A stretch of DNA of 57,378 nucleotides from contig NZ_JAFKCS010000007.1 in NCBI RefSeq assembly GCF_017255015.1, positions 148,433 through 205,810 on the forward strand, in the 5' to 3' direction. Both the position numbers and the translations under genes were made by a program. Below are positions 26,574 to 36,599 of the stretch, piece after piece; within the stretch, counting starts at the first letter, position 1, and each line of letters begins with the position of its first letter. The notes beneath the pieces are model-generated. The model was not told the origin of the DNA and did no database searches. It worked only from the letters and a program-made list of their open reading frames with translations. The DNA comes from Bowmanella yangjiangensis. GTDB lineage: Bacteria; Pseudomonadota; Gammaproteobacteria; Enterobacterales; Alteromonadaceae.

Positions 26574-28646
26574 ATGAAGAAAACACTATTGGCATCATTG
26601 ATTGCTTCAACTTTTGTGTTAGCCGCGTGCGGCGACAACAAAGCGCCTCAGGTTAGTCAAGCGCCAGCCGAGCAGGTGCAAAAAGGTAAGGCAGAGCTGG
26701 GGAGCTTTGGGGTTGATCTTACCGCTCGCAATGAAGCGGTAAAACCTGGCGATGACTTCTTTATGTATGCCAGCGGCACTTGGTATGACAATTTTGAAAT
26801 GCCCGCAGATAAGACCCGCTATGGTGCTTTTAGCGAACTAGCAGACAAGAGCGAAGCTCAGGTTAAAGAAATTATTGATGAACTGGCTTCTGCCAAAGAG
26901 TTAAGCGGTGAGAAAAAACTGATTGCGGATTTTTACCATGCTTATATGGATATGGATGCCATCAATGCCAAAGGGCTCAGTCCAATTCAACCCATTTTGG
27001 ATGATATTGCCGCTATCGATTCAGTGAAAGCTCTGACCCAGGCATTTGGTAACGCATGGCTGACAGGCACTAATTCGCCAATTAATGGGGGATTGTGGTA
27101 CAACCGCCTGGATCCCAACAAGTACCAATTGACCCTGGGCGTAGGTGGCTTGGGTTTGCCAGATCGTGATTACTATCTGGAAGACTCTGAGCGTTTCACC
27201 AAGATTCGCCAGGCTTATCTGGCCAACATTGCTCAGATGCTGAGTTTTGCCAAGGTAGACAATGCCGAGCAAAAAGCTGAGCAAATTCTGGCACTGGAAA
27301 CGCGTATCGCTGAAATTCAATGGCCACGTGAAAAGCGCCGTAATCGTGATTTGACCTTGAACCAGTTGGATCGCTCTGAGCTCTCTGATGCCTATCCAAA
27401 CTATGATTGGAACAGCTACTTCGCGCCAAGCGGCCTGCAAGTACCAAATCTGAATATCAGCCAGCCAGAACCGGTTAAGGCGGTCATCGGTATCATCAAC
27501 GACACCCCTTTGGATGTGTGGAAGGACTATCTGACCTACCATACCATCAGTGGCAATGCAGACTATCTGCCTGAAGCAGTTTATCAGGCTAATTTTGAGT
27601 TCTTTGGTAAAACCTTGAGTGGTCAGCAGGAACCTCGTCCACGCTGGAAGCGCGCGGTGGATGAAATGTCCGGTATCGAATCACTGGGCTTTGCCATAGG
27701 TAAAGTGTATGTGGAGAAATACTTCCCTGAAAGCTCCAAACAACAAATGTCCGAGCTGGTGGAGAATCTGCGTACTGCCTTAGGTGAGCGGATTAAAGGC
27801 CTGGATTGGATGGGCGAGGAAACTAAAGTCAATGCTCAGGCTAAGCTGGAAGCGTTCCGCCCCAAGATTGGTTACCCGGATAAGTGGCAGTCATTTGATG
27901 GCCTGACAATCAATAGCTCAGATGTACTGGCCAACGTGCATAACTTGCGCAAGTTCTTTAATGCTCAGGACGTAGAGAAGGAACTGCAGCCAACGGATCG
28001 TGAGCGTTGGGGCATGCCGCCACAACAGGTAAACGCCTATTACAACAGCTCATTCAACGAAATCGTATTCCCGGCGGCGATTTTGCAAGCGCCTTTCTTC
28101 GATCCCAATGCTGACCCGGCAGTAAACTACGGCGCCATAGGTGCAGTGATTGGCCATGAAATGGGTCACGGTTTTGATGACCAAGGGTCTAAGTCTGATG
28201 CCAAGGGTATTCAGCGCAACTGGTGGACAGACGCTGACCGTGCCGCTTTTGAAGCTAAAGCTGACAGTCTGGCTGCCCAGTACAGTGCTTATGAGCCTAT
28301 TGAAGGTAACTTTGTAAATGGCCGCAACAGCCTGGGTGAGAACATCGGTGATGTTGGCGGTCTGGCTATGGCTTACCATGCCTATAAGCTCAGCCTCAAA
28401 GGTAAGGAAGCGCCGGTTATCGATGGCTTGACAGGGGATCAGCGTTTCTTCCTGGCTTGGGCACAGGTTTGGAAAGAGAAGCGCACTGAACAGAGCATGC
28501 TCAATCAGTTACGCGCCGGTACTCACGCACCTGGTCGCTATCGTGCACAAGCACCTCGTAACCACGATGCCTGGTATAAGGCCTTTAATGTGCAGCCTGG
28601 TGACGCCTTGTATCTTGCACCAGAAGAGCGTGTGCGCATCTGGTAA
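26574..28646 (+). CDS. M13 family metallopeptidase (PepO/neprilysin-like), lipoprotein
   Basis: A 690-aa zinc endopeptidase with a lipoprotein signal (STFVLAACGD, Cys near residue 17), anchored on the periplasmic side of a membrane. Order: peptidase M13 N-terminal domain (about 40-430) and catalytic domain (about 480-690). The zinc motif is H528-E-M-G-H532, in VIGHEMGHGFDDQG, and the third ligand motif is ENIGDVGG. The usual AxLQxPFF-type motif is present as AAILQAPFFDP. Start ATG 26574 follows AAAGAGGAACGA; the open frame continues to 26484 without signal peptide character. Closed by a terminator at 28666. Confidence 0.95.
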   Translation: MKKTLLASLIASTFVLAACGDNKAPQVSQAPAEQVQKGKAELGSFGVDLTARNEAVKPGDDFFMYASGTWYDNFEMPADKTRYGAFSELADKSEAQVKEIIDELASAKELSGEKKLIADFYHAYMDMDAINAKGLSPIQPILDDIAAIDSVKALTQAFGNAWLTGTNSPINGGLWYNRLDPNKYQLTLGVGGLGLPDRDYYLEDSERFTKIRQAYLANIAQMLSFAKVDNAEQKAEQILALETRIAEIQWPREKRRNRDLTLNQLDRSELSDAYPNYDWNSYFAPSGLQVPNLNISQPEPVKAVIGIINDTPLDVWKDYLTYHTISGNADYLPEAVYQANFEFFGKTLSGQQEPRPRWKRAVDEMSGIESLGFAIGKVYVEKYFPESSKQQMSELVENLRTALGERIKGLDWMGEETKVNAQAKLEAFRPKIGYPDKWQSFDGLTINSSDVLANVHNLRKFFNAQDVEKELQPTDRERWGMPPQQVNAYYNSSFNEIVFPAAILQAPFFDPNADPAVNYGAIGAVIGHEMGHGFDDQGSKSDAKGIQRNWWTDADRAAFEAKADSLAAQYSAYEPIEGNFVNGRNSLGENIGDVGGLAMAYHAYKLSLKGKEAPVIDGLTGDQRFFLAWAQVWKEKRTEQSMLNQLRAGTHAPGRYRAQAPRNHDAWYKAFNVQPGDALYLAPEERVRIW

Positions 28647-28665
28647 AGTCAGTTTGACTGATATG

Positions 28666-28694
28666 GCCGCCTGATTTCAGGCGGCTTTTTCTTT
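28666..28694 (+). terminator. terminator of the M13 peptidase gene
   Basis: GCCGCCTGA and TCAGGCGGC form a strong GC-rich stem followed by TTTTTCTTT, 20 bp after the stop codon. Confidence 0.9.
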
Positions 28695-28752
28695 AGGGCG
28701 CGTTGTGACTCGTCCTGATAACCTTAACTGAACTGTGTTTTTTGGATCTGAT

Positions 28753-30363
28753 ATGAGACTTTCCCGACTGCGTCTGCTGGTCATTCCCGCTGTTGTCAGT
28801 GTGCTTTTGGCTTGTGCTAATCATCAGCCTGAGCCGCCATTGCACTTCACCATACTGCATACCAATGATCACCATGGGCGTTTCTGGCGTAACGAGCAGG
28901 GTGAATATGGCATGGCTGCACGTAAAACGCTGATTGAGCAAATTCGTCAGGAAGTGGAAAGTCGCGGGGGCTCAGTGCTGTTGTTCTCTGGTGGTGACAT
29001 CAATACGGGGGTACCCGAGTCTGACATGCAACAGGCCAAGCCGGATTTTCTGGGGATGCGGCTACTTGGTTATGATGCGATGGCGCTGGGTAACCACGAG
29101 TTTGATAATCCCCTTGAGGTTATAGAGCAGCAGCGCCAATGGGCTGGCTTTCCCATGCTATCTGCCAACATCTATGACCGTAAAACTGGGCAACGTCGTT
29201 ACCAGGCTTATCAGGTGTTTGAGCGACAAGGATTGCGCATTGCCGTGCTTGGTTTGACAACGGAAGACACGGCTAAAATTGGCAATCCTGAATACATTCG
29301 TGATTTGGAGTTTCGTGACCCTAAAGCGGAAGCCGTAAGGCTGGTGGCTGAGCTAAAGGTAAAAGAGCAGCCGGATCTGATCATCGTCCTAACCCATATG
29401 GGCCATTATGATAATGGCCAGCATGCTATTAATGCGCCAGGGGACGTGACCTTAGCACGCACCTTACCAACCGGCAGTGTTGCCATGGTGATTGGCGGTC
29501 ACTCACAAGAGCCGCTTTGCATGGAGCGAGAGAACGTTCGACAGGTTGATTACCAGCCGGGCAGCGCGTGCATACCTGATTACCAAAATGGTATCTGGAT
29601 CATGCAAGCACACGAATGGGGTAAATATGTAGGCCGTGCAGATTTTGTGTTTCAGCAGGGTAAGTTGACCCTGAAGGAGTATCAATTGCTGCCGGTTAAC
29701 CTCAGAAACACCACCTTACCAGTGATAGCAGAACATAGCGAAATGTTGGAATTGCTGACTCCTTATCAGGAGATCGGTCGTCAACAGTTGTCTGTGACCA
29801 TAGGTGAGACATTGACACGGCTGGATGGTGACAGAGCCCAAGTGAGATTTGAGCAAACCAACCTGGGACGCCTGATTGGCGCTGCACAGTCACACAAGGT
29901 TGGCGCGGATCTGGCGGTCATCAGCGGCGGCGGGATCCGAGACTCCATCGCAGCGGGGCCAATCAGTTATAAAGACGTTCTGAAGGTTCAGCCGTTTGGT
30001 AACACCCTGGCTTACGTGGATATGAGTGGACAAGAGCTATACGACTATTTGGCACAGGTGGCCACTAAGCCCATAGATACTGGTGCTTACCCGCAGTTTT
30101 TCAGCGTCAGCATGACATTCCACAATAGTCAACCGCAGAAGGTACTTATTGGCGGTGAACCCATACAAATGGAGCGCACATATCGTTTGGCACTCAACAG
30201 CTATAACGCTTCAGGAGGTGACGGCTATCCGGTGTTGACCGGTCATGCAGGTTATGTCAATACCGGATTTGTGGATGCTGATGTGTTACGAGAGTTTATT
30301 GCAGTACATAGCCCGATAGATGGCAATACCTATCTGCCTGTTGATTCTATACGCCAGCATTGA
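28753..30363 (+). CDS. UshA-like 5'-nucleotidase / UDP-sugar hydrolase, lipoprotein
   Basis: A 536-aa metallophosphoesterase plus 5'-nucleotidase C-terminal domain, expected to dephosphorylate nucleotides outside the inner membrane. Motifs: ILHTNDHHGRF (metal site), GGDINTGVPES, GNHEFDNPLE, LTHMGHY and GGHSQE; the C-terminal substrate domain has SYNASGGDGYPVL. The signal peptide ends in a lipobox, VSVLLACA. I start at ATG 28753; the frame is open from GTG 28735. It could release phosphate or nucleosides as nutrients. A terminator follows at 30446. Confidence 0.92.
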   Translation: MRLSRLRLLVIPAVVSVLLACANHQPEPPLHFTILHTNDHHGRFWRNEQGEYGMAARKTLIEQIRQEVESRGGSVLLFSGGDINTGVPESDMQQAKPDFLGMRLLGYDAMALGNHEFDNPLEVIEQQRQWAGFPMLSANIYDRKTGQRRYQAYQVFERQGLRIAVLGLTTEDTAKIGNPEYIRDLEFRDPKAEAVRLVAELKVKEQPDLIIVLTHMGHYDNGQHAINAPGDVTLARTLPTGSVAMVIGGHSQEPLCMERENVRQVDYQPGSACIPDYQNGIWIMQAHEWGKYVGRADFVFQQGKLTLKEYQLLPVNLRNTTLPVIAEHSEMLELLTPYQEIGRQQLSVTIGETLTRLDGDRAQVRFEQTNLGRLIGAAQSHKVGADLAVISGGGIRDSIAAGPISYKDVLKVQPFGNTLAYVDMSGQELYDYLAQVATKPIDTGAYPQFFSVSMTFHNSQPQKVLIGGEPIQMERTYRLALNSYNASGGDGYPVLTGHAGYVNTGFVDADVLREFIAVHSPIDGNTYLPVDSIRQH

Positions 30364-30445
30364 TGGATTTACATTTATTTGGTCCACACAGTGTAAATGC
30401 ACGGTTGCCTTTGTGTTTGTAAAATGTTCATAATTCAGTGTTAAG

Positions 30446-30471
30446 GCCCGGTATCCTCCGGGCTGCTTTTT
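30446..30471 (+). terminator. terminator of the nucleotidase gene
   Basis: GCCCGG and CCGGGC form a perfect 6-bp stem with a 6-nt loop, followed by TGCTTTTT. It ends 25 bases before the next gene's start codon. Confidence 0.75.
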
Positions 30472-30495
30472 ATCGATCACACAGGGAATAATAAG

Positions 30496-31065
30496 ATGGC
30501 ATTGACAATCAATTTTGATTTGCAGGAACAAGACCTGGATTACTACCGCGATATTATGCAGAAAACGCAGACGGCGGTCAGGGAGCTGGACCGCTCAGAA
30601 GTCTTAAATGCTGCACGTAAGCTGGCTGGGGAAGTACGTGAACAGGTGCCTGACTTTGTTGCCAGTCGCTTAAAGCAGTTAGAGCAACTGGTTGATATGG
30701 TTGAAGATAATGATTGGGATCTGACAGAGGAAGAAAAGCTGGATGTGCTCAGTGCCCTGGCTTATTTTTCCAAAGCCGAAGACTTGATTGATGACCGCTT
30801 GCCGGTATTGGGCTTTCTGGATGATGCCATTATGATTGAACTGGTGGCTCGTGAATTGGCGGATGATCTAAAAGCCTACGATGAGTTTTGCGTCTATCGT
30901 CGCCAGGAAATTGAGCGTCGTGGTGAAGAGGCTCATACCACTAAGGCTGACTGGCTGGAAGCTAAGCGCCAGGAACTGCATTCATGGATGCGTCGTCGCC
31001 GTGCTGAAAAACGTGGTAGTAGTGGTTCAGCCGGGTTCCGTTCGTTCTTCTCATTTCGTGGCTAA
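30496..31065 (+). CDS. YkvA / DUF1232-like protein
   Basis: A 189-aa protein whose central region (about 85-130), LSALAYFSKAEDLIDDRLPVLGFLDDAIMIELVARELADD, matches the YkvA/DUF1232 pattern, in which a conserved aspartate-rich PVLGFLDD motif occurs. The N-terminal half is helical and charged; the C-terminus is basic and ends with Arg/Ser/Phe-rich residues (GSAGFRSFFSFRG). No clear signal peptide or membrane segment. Function unknown. It is convergent with yeaH, with a shared bidirectional terminator between them. Confidence 0.65.
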   Translation: MALTINFDLQEQDLDYYRDIMQKTQTAVRELDRSEVLNAARKLAGEVREQVPDFVASRLKQLEQLVDMVEDNDWDLTEEEKLDVLSALAYFSKAEDLIDDRLPVLGFLDDAIMIELVARELADDLKAYDEFCVYRRQEIERRGEEAHTTKADWLEAKRQELHSWMRRRRAEKRGSSGSAGFRSFFSFRG

Positions 31066-31085
31066 ACGTTAACGCCATGCCAAAG

Positions 31086-31115
31086 AAAAAGGGAGCCAAA
31101 TCTGCTCCCTTTTTT
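31086..31115. terminator. bidirectional terminator between the YkvA-like gene and yeaH
   Basis: AAAAAGGGAGC and GCTCCCTTTTTT form a stem flanked by A and T runs, suiting transcripts from both sides, with a 7-nt loop. Confidence 0.85.
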
Positions 31116-31140
31116 ACACCTCGGCAACAGTAGCCTCTCC

Positions 31141-32409
31141 TCAGGCCGCTTGCTTTTTAAATAGCTCCCTGAATACCGGGTAGATATCCTCCACGCTACG
31201 TATATGTTTCATGGCAAAGTTGTCATTAAACTCGGCCAATGCTTCATATTCGCGCCAGAGACTCTGATGCTGACGCTGGGTTATTTCTATATAAGCATAG
31301 TATCGTACCCTGGGCAGTAAGCGATCTTGCAGCAAGCTGCCGCATTGCGGAGAGTCGTCAGCCCAGTTGTCACCATCAGAGGCCTGAGCAGCATAAATAT
31401 TCCATTCACCTTGTGGGTAACGAGCCTGCACAATCTCATCCATCAATTTAAGGGCACTGGACACGATAGTTCCGCCGGTTTCCTGGGAATAGAAAAACTC
31501 TTGTTCATCCACTTCTTTAGCTTGGGTGTGGTGGCGAATGTACACTACCTCAACATTTTTATAAGTGCGGGTTAAAAACAGATACAGCAGAATATAAAAA
31601 CGTTTGGCCATGTCTTTAGTGGCCTGATCCATGGAGCCAGACACATCCATCAGGCAAAACATAACTGCCTTGCTGGTGGGTAGCGGGCGTTTTTCGAAGT
31701 TGCGAAAGCGTAGGTCAATGGTATCCAGAAAAGGTACTCTGGCGATACGGGCTTTAAGCTCCGCGATTTGTTTTTCCAGCCCCAAGATTTCCAGTTGATG
31801 ATCATGCTTATCGTCTTTGAGCCCTTGCAACTGAGCTTCCAGTTCACGCAGTTCCTTGCGTTTTCCACCTGTTAGTGCAATACGTCTGGCCATTGAGCCG
31901 CGTAAAGAGCGCACAATATCCAGATTGCTGGGCACGCCATCGGTTTTAAAGCCCGCGCGGTAGGTTTTGTATTCCACCAGTTTATCCAGCTGGTTTTTCT
32001 TTAAGTTAGGCAGCGCCAGGTCTTCAAATAGCAAGTCCAGGTATTCATCCTTGGATATCTGGAAGACGAACTCATCCTGTCCCTCACCGCTGTCTGAGGC
32101 CTTACCCTGACCTGAGCCACCGCCCTGACCACCTATTGGACGCTGGATGCGATCGCCTTGAGTAAACTGGTCATTTCCTGGGTGCACCGTATCCCGCACA
32201 CCGCCCTTGCCGGTATGGAAGATTGGCTCCTTGATATCCCGGGTAGGGATATTGACGCTTTCACCGTTGTCGATGTCCGTTACGCTGCGTCGGGATACTG
32301 CATCCGATACCGCTTTTTTTATCTGTTGCTTGTAGCGACGGATAAAACGCTGCCGGTTAACCGTGCTTTTACCTTTGCTATTCGCTCTGCGGTCAATAAA
32401 GTGCGCCAT
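31141..32409 (-). CDS. yeaH: YeaH/DUF444 von Willebrand A-type protein
   Basis: A 422-aa protein, closely matching E. coli YeaH (427 aa) from the start ([20 protein letters not shown]) onward. The C-terminal half carries a von Willebrand A-like domain with a MIDAS-type motif DVSGSMD (255-261). It works with the PrkA kinase in starvation and nitrogen-stress responses in enterobacteria. The ATG at 32409 follows GAGGTAGTAG and fits E. coli; the longer frame to 32460 overlaps prkA. It starts 16 bp after the prkA stop, so the pair is one operon. Confidence 0.95.
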   Translation of the reverse strand: MAHFIDRRANSKGKSTVNRQRFIRRYKQQIKKAVSDAVSRRSVTDIDNGESVNIPTRDIKEPIFHTGKGGVRDTVHPGNDQFTQGDRIQRPIGGQGGGSGQGKASDSGEGQDEFVFQISKDEYLDLLFEDLALPNLKKNQLDKLVEYKTYRAGFKTDGVPSNLDIVRSLRGSMARRIALTGGKRKELRELEAQLQGLKDDKHDHQLEILGLEKQIAELKARIARVPFLDTIDLRFRNFEKRPLPTSKAVMFCLMDVSGSMDQATKDMAKRFYILLYLFLTRTYKNVEVVYIRHHTQAKEVDEQEFFYSQETGGTIVSSALKLMDEIVQARYPQGEWNIYAAQASDGDNWADDSPQCGSLLQDRLLPRVRYYAYIEITQRQHQSLWREYEALAEFNDNFAMKHIRSVEDIYPVFRELFKKQAA

Positions 32410-32425
32410 ACTACTACCTCGGGCT

Positions 32426-34348
32426 TCAAGATGATTTACGGACGCGTAGATACCATTCACACAATAATCTCACCTGTTTCTTGGTGTAGCCCTTCTCAGT
32501 CATGCGTTTGACGAAGTCGTCATGCTTTTTCTGATCATCAGCGCTACTCTTAGCGTTGAAGGAGATAACTGGAAGTAGATCCTCTGTATTGGAGAACATC
32601 TTTTTCTCAATGACAGTGCGTAATTTTTCGTAGCTGGTCCAGGCCGGGTTTTTACCTTTATTGTTGGCTCTGGCGCGCAGTACAAAGTTAACAATTTCAT
32701 TGCGAAAATCTTTGGGGTTACTGATCCCCGCTGGCTTTTCAATTTTCTCCAGTTCGGCATTTAACGCCTCGCGGTCAAACAGCTGACCGGTTTCGGGGTC
32801 GCGGTATTCCTGATCCTGGATCCAAAAATCGGCATAGGTCACGTAGCGGTCAAACAAGTTCTGACCATACTCGGAATAAGACTCCAGATATGCGGTCTGG
32901 ATCTCCTTACCGATAAATTCCACATATTTGGGTACCAGATAGCCTTTCAGGAACTCTTTATATCTGTCAGTAGTGTCCTGTGGGAATTGTTCCCGTTCCA
33001 CCTGACGTTCCAGCACATAGAAAAGATGCACAGGGTTCGCCGCGACTTCCTGGGGATCAAAGTTGAACACCTTGGAGAGAATTTTAAAGGCAAAGCGGGT
33101 GGACAAGCCCTCCATGCCTTCATCTACACCGGCGTAGTCGCGATACTCCTGATAGGATTTGGCTTTGGGATCGGTATCCTTCAGGCTTTCGCCGTCATAT
33201 ACCCGCATTTTTGAGTAGATACTGGAATTTTCCGGCTCTTTGAGTCGCGATAAAACGCTGAACTGAGACAGGATTTCCAATGTACCGGGAGCGCAGGGTG
33301 CGCCGGTCAGTTCGCTGTTTTCTAATAGTTTGCGATAGATTTTCTGCTCTTCGCTAACGCGCAGGCAGTAGGGCACTTTGACAATATAAACCCGGTCAAG
33401 GAAGGCTTCATTATTCCTGTTATTGCGAAAGGTCATCCATTCCGATTCATTAGAGTGGGCCAGAATAATGCCGTCATAGGGTAGGGCTGAAAAACCTTCG
33501 GTCGGATTGTAGTTGCCTTCCTGGGTGGCGGTCAGCAAGGGGTGTAATACCTTGATAGGTGCTTTAAACATCTCTACAAATTCCATCAACCCCTGATTAG
33601 CTTTACACAAAGCACCTGAGTAGCTGTAGGCATCCGGGTCGTTTTGGGCAAAAGTTTCCAACTTGCGGATATCCACTTTACCTACCAGGGAGGATATATC
33701 CTGGTTGTTGTCATCACCGGGCTCGGTTTTGGCCACACCAATTTGGTCGAGTACCGATGGGTGCATTTTTACCACTCTGAATTTGGAAATATCCCCGTTG
33801 TATTCGTGCAGGCGTTTTCTGGCCCAAGGCGACATAATGGTTTTCAGGTAGCGTTTGGGAATGCCATATTCTTTCTGAAGAATGTCGCCATCTTCGTCCG
33901 CATTAAATAAGGCTAGAGGATGGTCGTTGACCGGCGAGTCTTTGAGGCAATAGATAGGGACTTTTTGCATCAACTCTTTGAGTTTCTCAGCAAGAGATGA
34001 TTTACCGCCACCTACAGGGCCGAGTAAATAGAGGATTTGTTTTTTCTCCTCTAATCCCTGCGCCGAATGTTTAAGGTAAGAGACTATCTGTTCGATAGCT
34101 TCCTCCATGCCGAAAAAATCAGAGAAAGACGGGTAGCGAGCTATCGTTCGGTTTGAGAAGATTCGGCTTAGCGCAGGATCCTGGGAGGTATCCACCATTT
34201 CTGGATCACCGATAGCCAGTAACAGCCGCTCTGCCGCATTGGCATATGCAGTCTTATCCTGTCTGCACAGGTCGAGAAATTCGCTGATACTGTATTCTTC
34301 TTCTTTGTGAGCTTCATATCGTTGTTGGTAGTGCTCGAAAATACCCAT
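32426..34348 (-). CDS. yeaG: PrkA family serine protein kinase (YeaG)
   Basis: A 640-aa protein, very similar to E. coli YeaG (644 aa) along its whole length. It has an AAA+-like ATP-binding domain with Walker A GPVGGGKS (110-117) and a PrkA C-terminal kinase domain (about 400-640), including [20 protein letters not shown] and ending [13 protein letters not shown]. In enterobacteria it responds to nitrogen or low-glucose stress with YeaH. ATG 34348 follows GGAGGTGG. The upstream 290-bp gap shows no clear sigma-54 site (no proper GG-N10-GC element). Confidence 0.96.
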   Translation of the reverse strand: MGIFEHYQQRYEAHKEEEYSISEFLDLCRQDKTAYANAAERLLLAIGDPEMVDTSQDPALSRIFSNRTIARYPSFSDFFGMEEAIEQIVSYLKHSAQGLEEKKQILYLLGPVGGGKSSLAEKLKELMQKVPIYCLKDSPVNDHPLALFNADEDGDILQKEYGIPKRYLKTIMSPWARKRLHEYNGDISKFRVVKMHPSVLDQIGVAKTEPGDDNNQDISSLVGKVDIRKLETFAQNDPDAYSYSGALCKANQGLMEFVEMFKAPIKVLHPLLTATQEGNYNPTEGFSALPYDGIILAHSNESEWMTFRNNRNNEAFLDRVYIVKVPYCLRVSEEQKIYRKLLENSELTGAPCAPGTLEILSQFSVLSRLKEPENSSIYSKMRVYDGESLKDTDPKAKSYQEYRDYAGVDEGMEGLSTRFAFKILSKVFNFDPQEVAANPVHLFYVLERQVEREQFPQDTTDRYKEFLKGYLVPKYVEFIGKEIQTAYLESYSEYGQNLFDRYVTYADFWIQDQEYRDPETGQLFDREALNAELEKIEKPAGISNPKDFRNEIVNFVLRARANNKGKNPAWTSYEKLRTVIEKKMFSNTEDLLPVISFNAKSSADDQKKHDDFVKRMTEKGYTKKQVRLLCEWYLRVRKSS

Positions 34349-34638
34349 AACCACCTCCGGGATAATCAACTGGAATCACATGATTGATATAAAAGAGAAG
34401 GCCTAGTGTTTCAGCTGCCTTTACCTAAAGGTTAGACGCTATTTTTCGCCTATGTGCTGCAATTTACAGATTTCATTGCAAAAAATTGTATGTGGGCGGG
34501 CAAAAACCGCATGCTGACGGGCCAGATTTGCTGCCGGTAAATTGCGCCGGAAACAATTCCTAACTAAAAGCTCGGCATGCAGAACGACCCGAGCGTGGGC
34601 AGGAAGGCAAATACGCTATTACTAACACTCGCTCTTCC

Positions 34639-34954
34639 ATGGATCCCTTATTGGAGCGCTGGTTACTGACCGATGAGGTGATTAACAATTATCTCGTGCA
34701 CCATCAAACCGGTCAGCCCATTCCGGCTGAATTAGTGGTGAAAATTAAGCAGGCAGCGACCTTTAACGAAGGCTTTAAAACCACTGAGTATCTGGCCTCA
34801 ACCCTTATCGATTTGAAGCTGCATATGGTCGATCCGACAGATATATCGACCCCGATGCCTTTGAGCGGGACACGTTGACGGCCATGGGCATGCCAAGGTG
34901 GATGCCTTGATGCAGGATCGCGGTTTTATGCCAGGTAAAAGCGTTAAAATGTGA
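34639..34954 (+). pseudogene. decayed M3 family peptidase (Dcp/oligopeptidase A-like) remnant
   Basis: The first reading frame (34639-34841) encodes ERWLLTDEVINNYLVHHQ, then QPIPAELVVKIKQAATFNEG and FKTTEYLASTLIDLKLH, which is the segment after the metal site in M3 oligopeptidases. A shift of frame at about 34842 restores IDPDAFERDTLTAMGMP, another M3 segment. After that the sequence jumps to KVDALMQDRGFMPGKSVKM and a stop (34952-34954), which resembles the extreme C-terminus of Dcp-type enzymes. So the 5' two thirds are missing, with one frameshift and an internal deletion of roughly 80 to 100 codons. The HExxH motif is absent. Confidence 0.7.
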
Positions 34955-34970
34955 TTTTTTAGGGTTGTAA

Positions 34971-34997
34971 AAAAGGCCGCGTAAGCGGCCTTTTGTT
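34971..34997. terminator. bidirectional terminator downstream of DUF805 and the M3 remnant
   Basis: AAAAGGCCGC, loop GTAA, GCGGCCTTTT: a perfect 10-bp stem with A and T runs at both ends. It retains the position of a terminator for the broken peptidase gene and serves the DUF805 gene. Confidence 0.85.
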
Positions 34998-35334
34998 ATT
35001 CTGCCAAAGTGGCTTTGGGGTTTGGTCCCCATTGGTTTTCTTCGGCTTGGCTGTCCTGAATCATAAACAACAGTATTACCAGGAAACCAATCAGTGGGAT
35101 GAGCAATAGCAATGCCCACCAACCGCTGCGACCGGTGTCATGCAGGCGACGAACCATGATGGCAATACTAGGGATGAATATCACCAGCGAGTAAATCATG
35201 CCGGGAATGCCACCGAGAAAACTCAGCACCAGTGACACGATAAAGTTAATGAGAAAGACCATCCAGTACTCTTCGCGTCTGGAACGGGTGGAGAAGGTGA
35301 AGTAATCAGTGAAAAATTTCTTATACCACTGCAT
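34996..35334 (-). CDS. DUF805 family membrane protein
   Basis: A 112-aa inner-membrane protein of the DUF805 family. The N-terminus MQWYKKFFTDYFTFSTRSRREEYW and the motif RRLHDTGRSGWWALLLLIPLIG are diagnostic. Three hydrophobic segments lie at about 25-45, 48-62 and 70-92, and the tail is polar. AAGGAAATAG precedes the ATG. Function unknown; divergent from zapE. Confidence 0.93.
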   Translation of the reverse strand: MQWYKKFFTDYFTFSTRSRREEYWMVFLINFIVSLVLSFLGGIPGMIYSLVIFIPSIAIMVRRLHDTGRSGWWALLLLIPLIGFLVILLFMIQDSQAEENQWGPNPKATLAE

Positions 35335-35412
35335 TCTATTTCCTTATTCAACATATTGATTAGAATGAATTTTATATCAGAAAATCGAGACTTCAGCTAT
35401 TCAGGATTAGTT

Positions 35413-36546
35413 ATGTCGAATGATAAGGATGCTGCCGCTGCCAGACTTGACCTGCCAATGTGTCTGGACAGTGGGCAGCTGTTGGTACAAGCAGAATTGG
35501 AGGCCATTGCCGAACACATTAGTCACCAGAGTATTGAACGCATTCAAGGCTTGTATATTTGGGGGAAGGTCGGACGCGGTAAGACCATGCTGATGGATAA
35601 CTTTGCCAGGCAATTGCCTGCAAAGTGCGTTAGGCGCCAGCATTTCCATGAGTTTATGCGGGATTTGCATCTTAGCTTAGGGCAGATGAGCGGACGGGAA
35701 GACCCGCTGAAGCTTATTGCCCGACGTCTGGCTAACACATGTCGGGTGCTCTGTTTTGACGAGTTTTTTGTTTCTGATATCGCCGATGCCATGCTGCTTG
35801 GCAGGTTGCTTCAGGAGCTTTTCGCACTCAATGTGGTACTGGTTGCAACCAGCAATTGTGAACCGGCACAGTTATATGCAAATGGCTTGCAGAGGCAGCG
35901 ATTTTTGCCTGCTATCGCCGCAATTGAGCAGCACTGCCAGATTATGCATCTGGATGGACAGATTGATTACCGTTTGCGTGAGCTTACGTCTGCACCCTGT
36001 TACTGGGTATACGATGCCCAGGAGATGACGCTGGCCAATAAGCGCCTGCTAAATGAATACCAACTAAAACGTGAAAACGACATGAGGCTGATGGGGCGGT
36101 CTGTTGCTTGTTTGGGAACAAACCGCAATACGGCGGCATTTAGCTTTGCTGAGCTTTGTCAGGGACCGCGAAGTCATTTGGATTACATTGAGCTGTGTGA
36201 ACGTTTTGACACACTACTGTTGCTGGACGTTCCACCGCTATCAGGGCCGCGACAAGAGCAAATAAAAGCCAGAGGCACCGAAGATGGCGCAGAGGGCTCC
36301 GGGCAGACCGGTGAGAGAATTGTGAGTTTGGGCGTTAATGACAATGCGACTCGGCGTTTTATTGCTTTGGTAGATCAGTGTTATGGGGCGAGCGTGAAGC
36401 TATTTGTAACGGCTCGTTTGCCCTTGGATTCCTTGTATACGGAGGGAGCGTTGCTGTTTGAGTTCGAGCGTTTGAAAAGCCGTTTGGTGGAGATGGGCTC
36501 GAAGGAATACCAAGAGGGTCAGTTATCTCAGTCCACAACTTATTGA
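35413..36546 (+). CDS. ZapE/AFG1-like ATPase
   Basis: A 377-aa P-loop ATPase of the AFG1/ZapE family. Walker A is GKVGRGKT (51-58), followed by FHEFMRDLH, Walker B VLCFDEFFVSDIADAM, and a sensor stretch VATSNCEPAQLYANGLQRQRFLPAI, all typical. In E. coli ZapE modulates the FtsZ ring. I begin at ATG 35413, preceded by AGGA at 35403-35406; the frame extends upstream to 35356 without good start signals. The middle region (about 230-330) has a low-complexity charged insert. Call to the ZapE subgroup is by family pattern, not alignment. Confidence 0.85.
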   Translation: MSNDKDAAAARLDLPMCLDSGQLLVQAELEAIAEHISHQSIERIQGLYIWGKVGRGKTMLMDNFARQLPAKCVRRQHFHEFMRDLHLSLGQMSGREDPLKLIARRLANTCRVLCFDEFFVSDIADAMLLGRLLQELFALNVVLVATSNCEPAQLYANGLQRQRFLPAIAAIEQHCQIMHLDGQIDYRLRELTSAPCYWVYDAQEMTLANKRLLNEYQLKRENDMRLMGRSVACLGTNRNTAAFSFAELCQGPRSHLDYIELCERFDTLLLLDVPPLSGPRQEQIKARGTEDGAEGSGQTGERIVSLGVNDNATRRFIALVDQCYGASVKLFVTARLPLDSLYTEGALLFEFERLKSRLVEMGSKEYQEGQLSQSTTY

Positions 36547-36599
36547 TCCATCTGGGCTGTTGTACGTAAGTTAAAGACCCATTGTTCAGGATACAGTCT

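Noticed and set aside
34349-34638. Possible sigma-54 promoter upstream of prkA (expected from the E. coli yeaGH NtrC link)
   Set aside because: No GG-N10-GC element with proper spacing found on the minus strand; only near misses.
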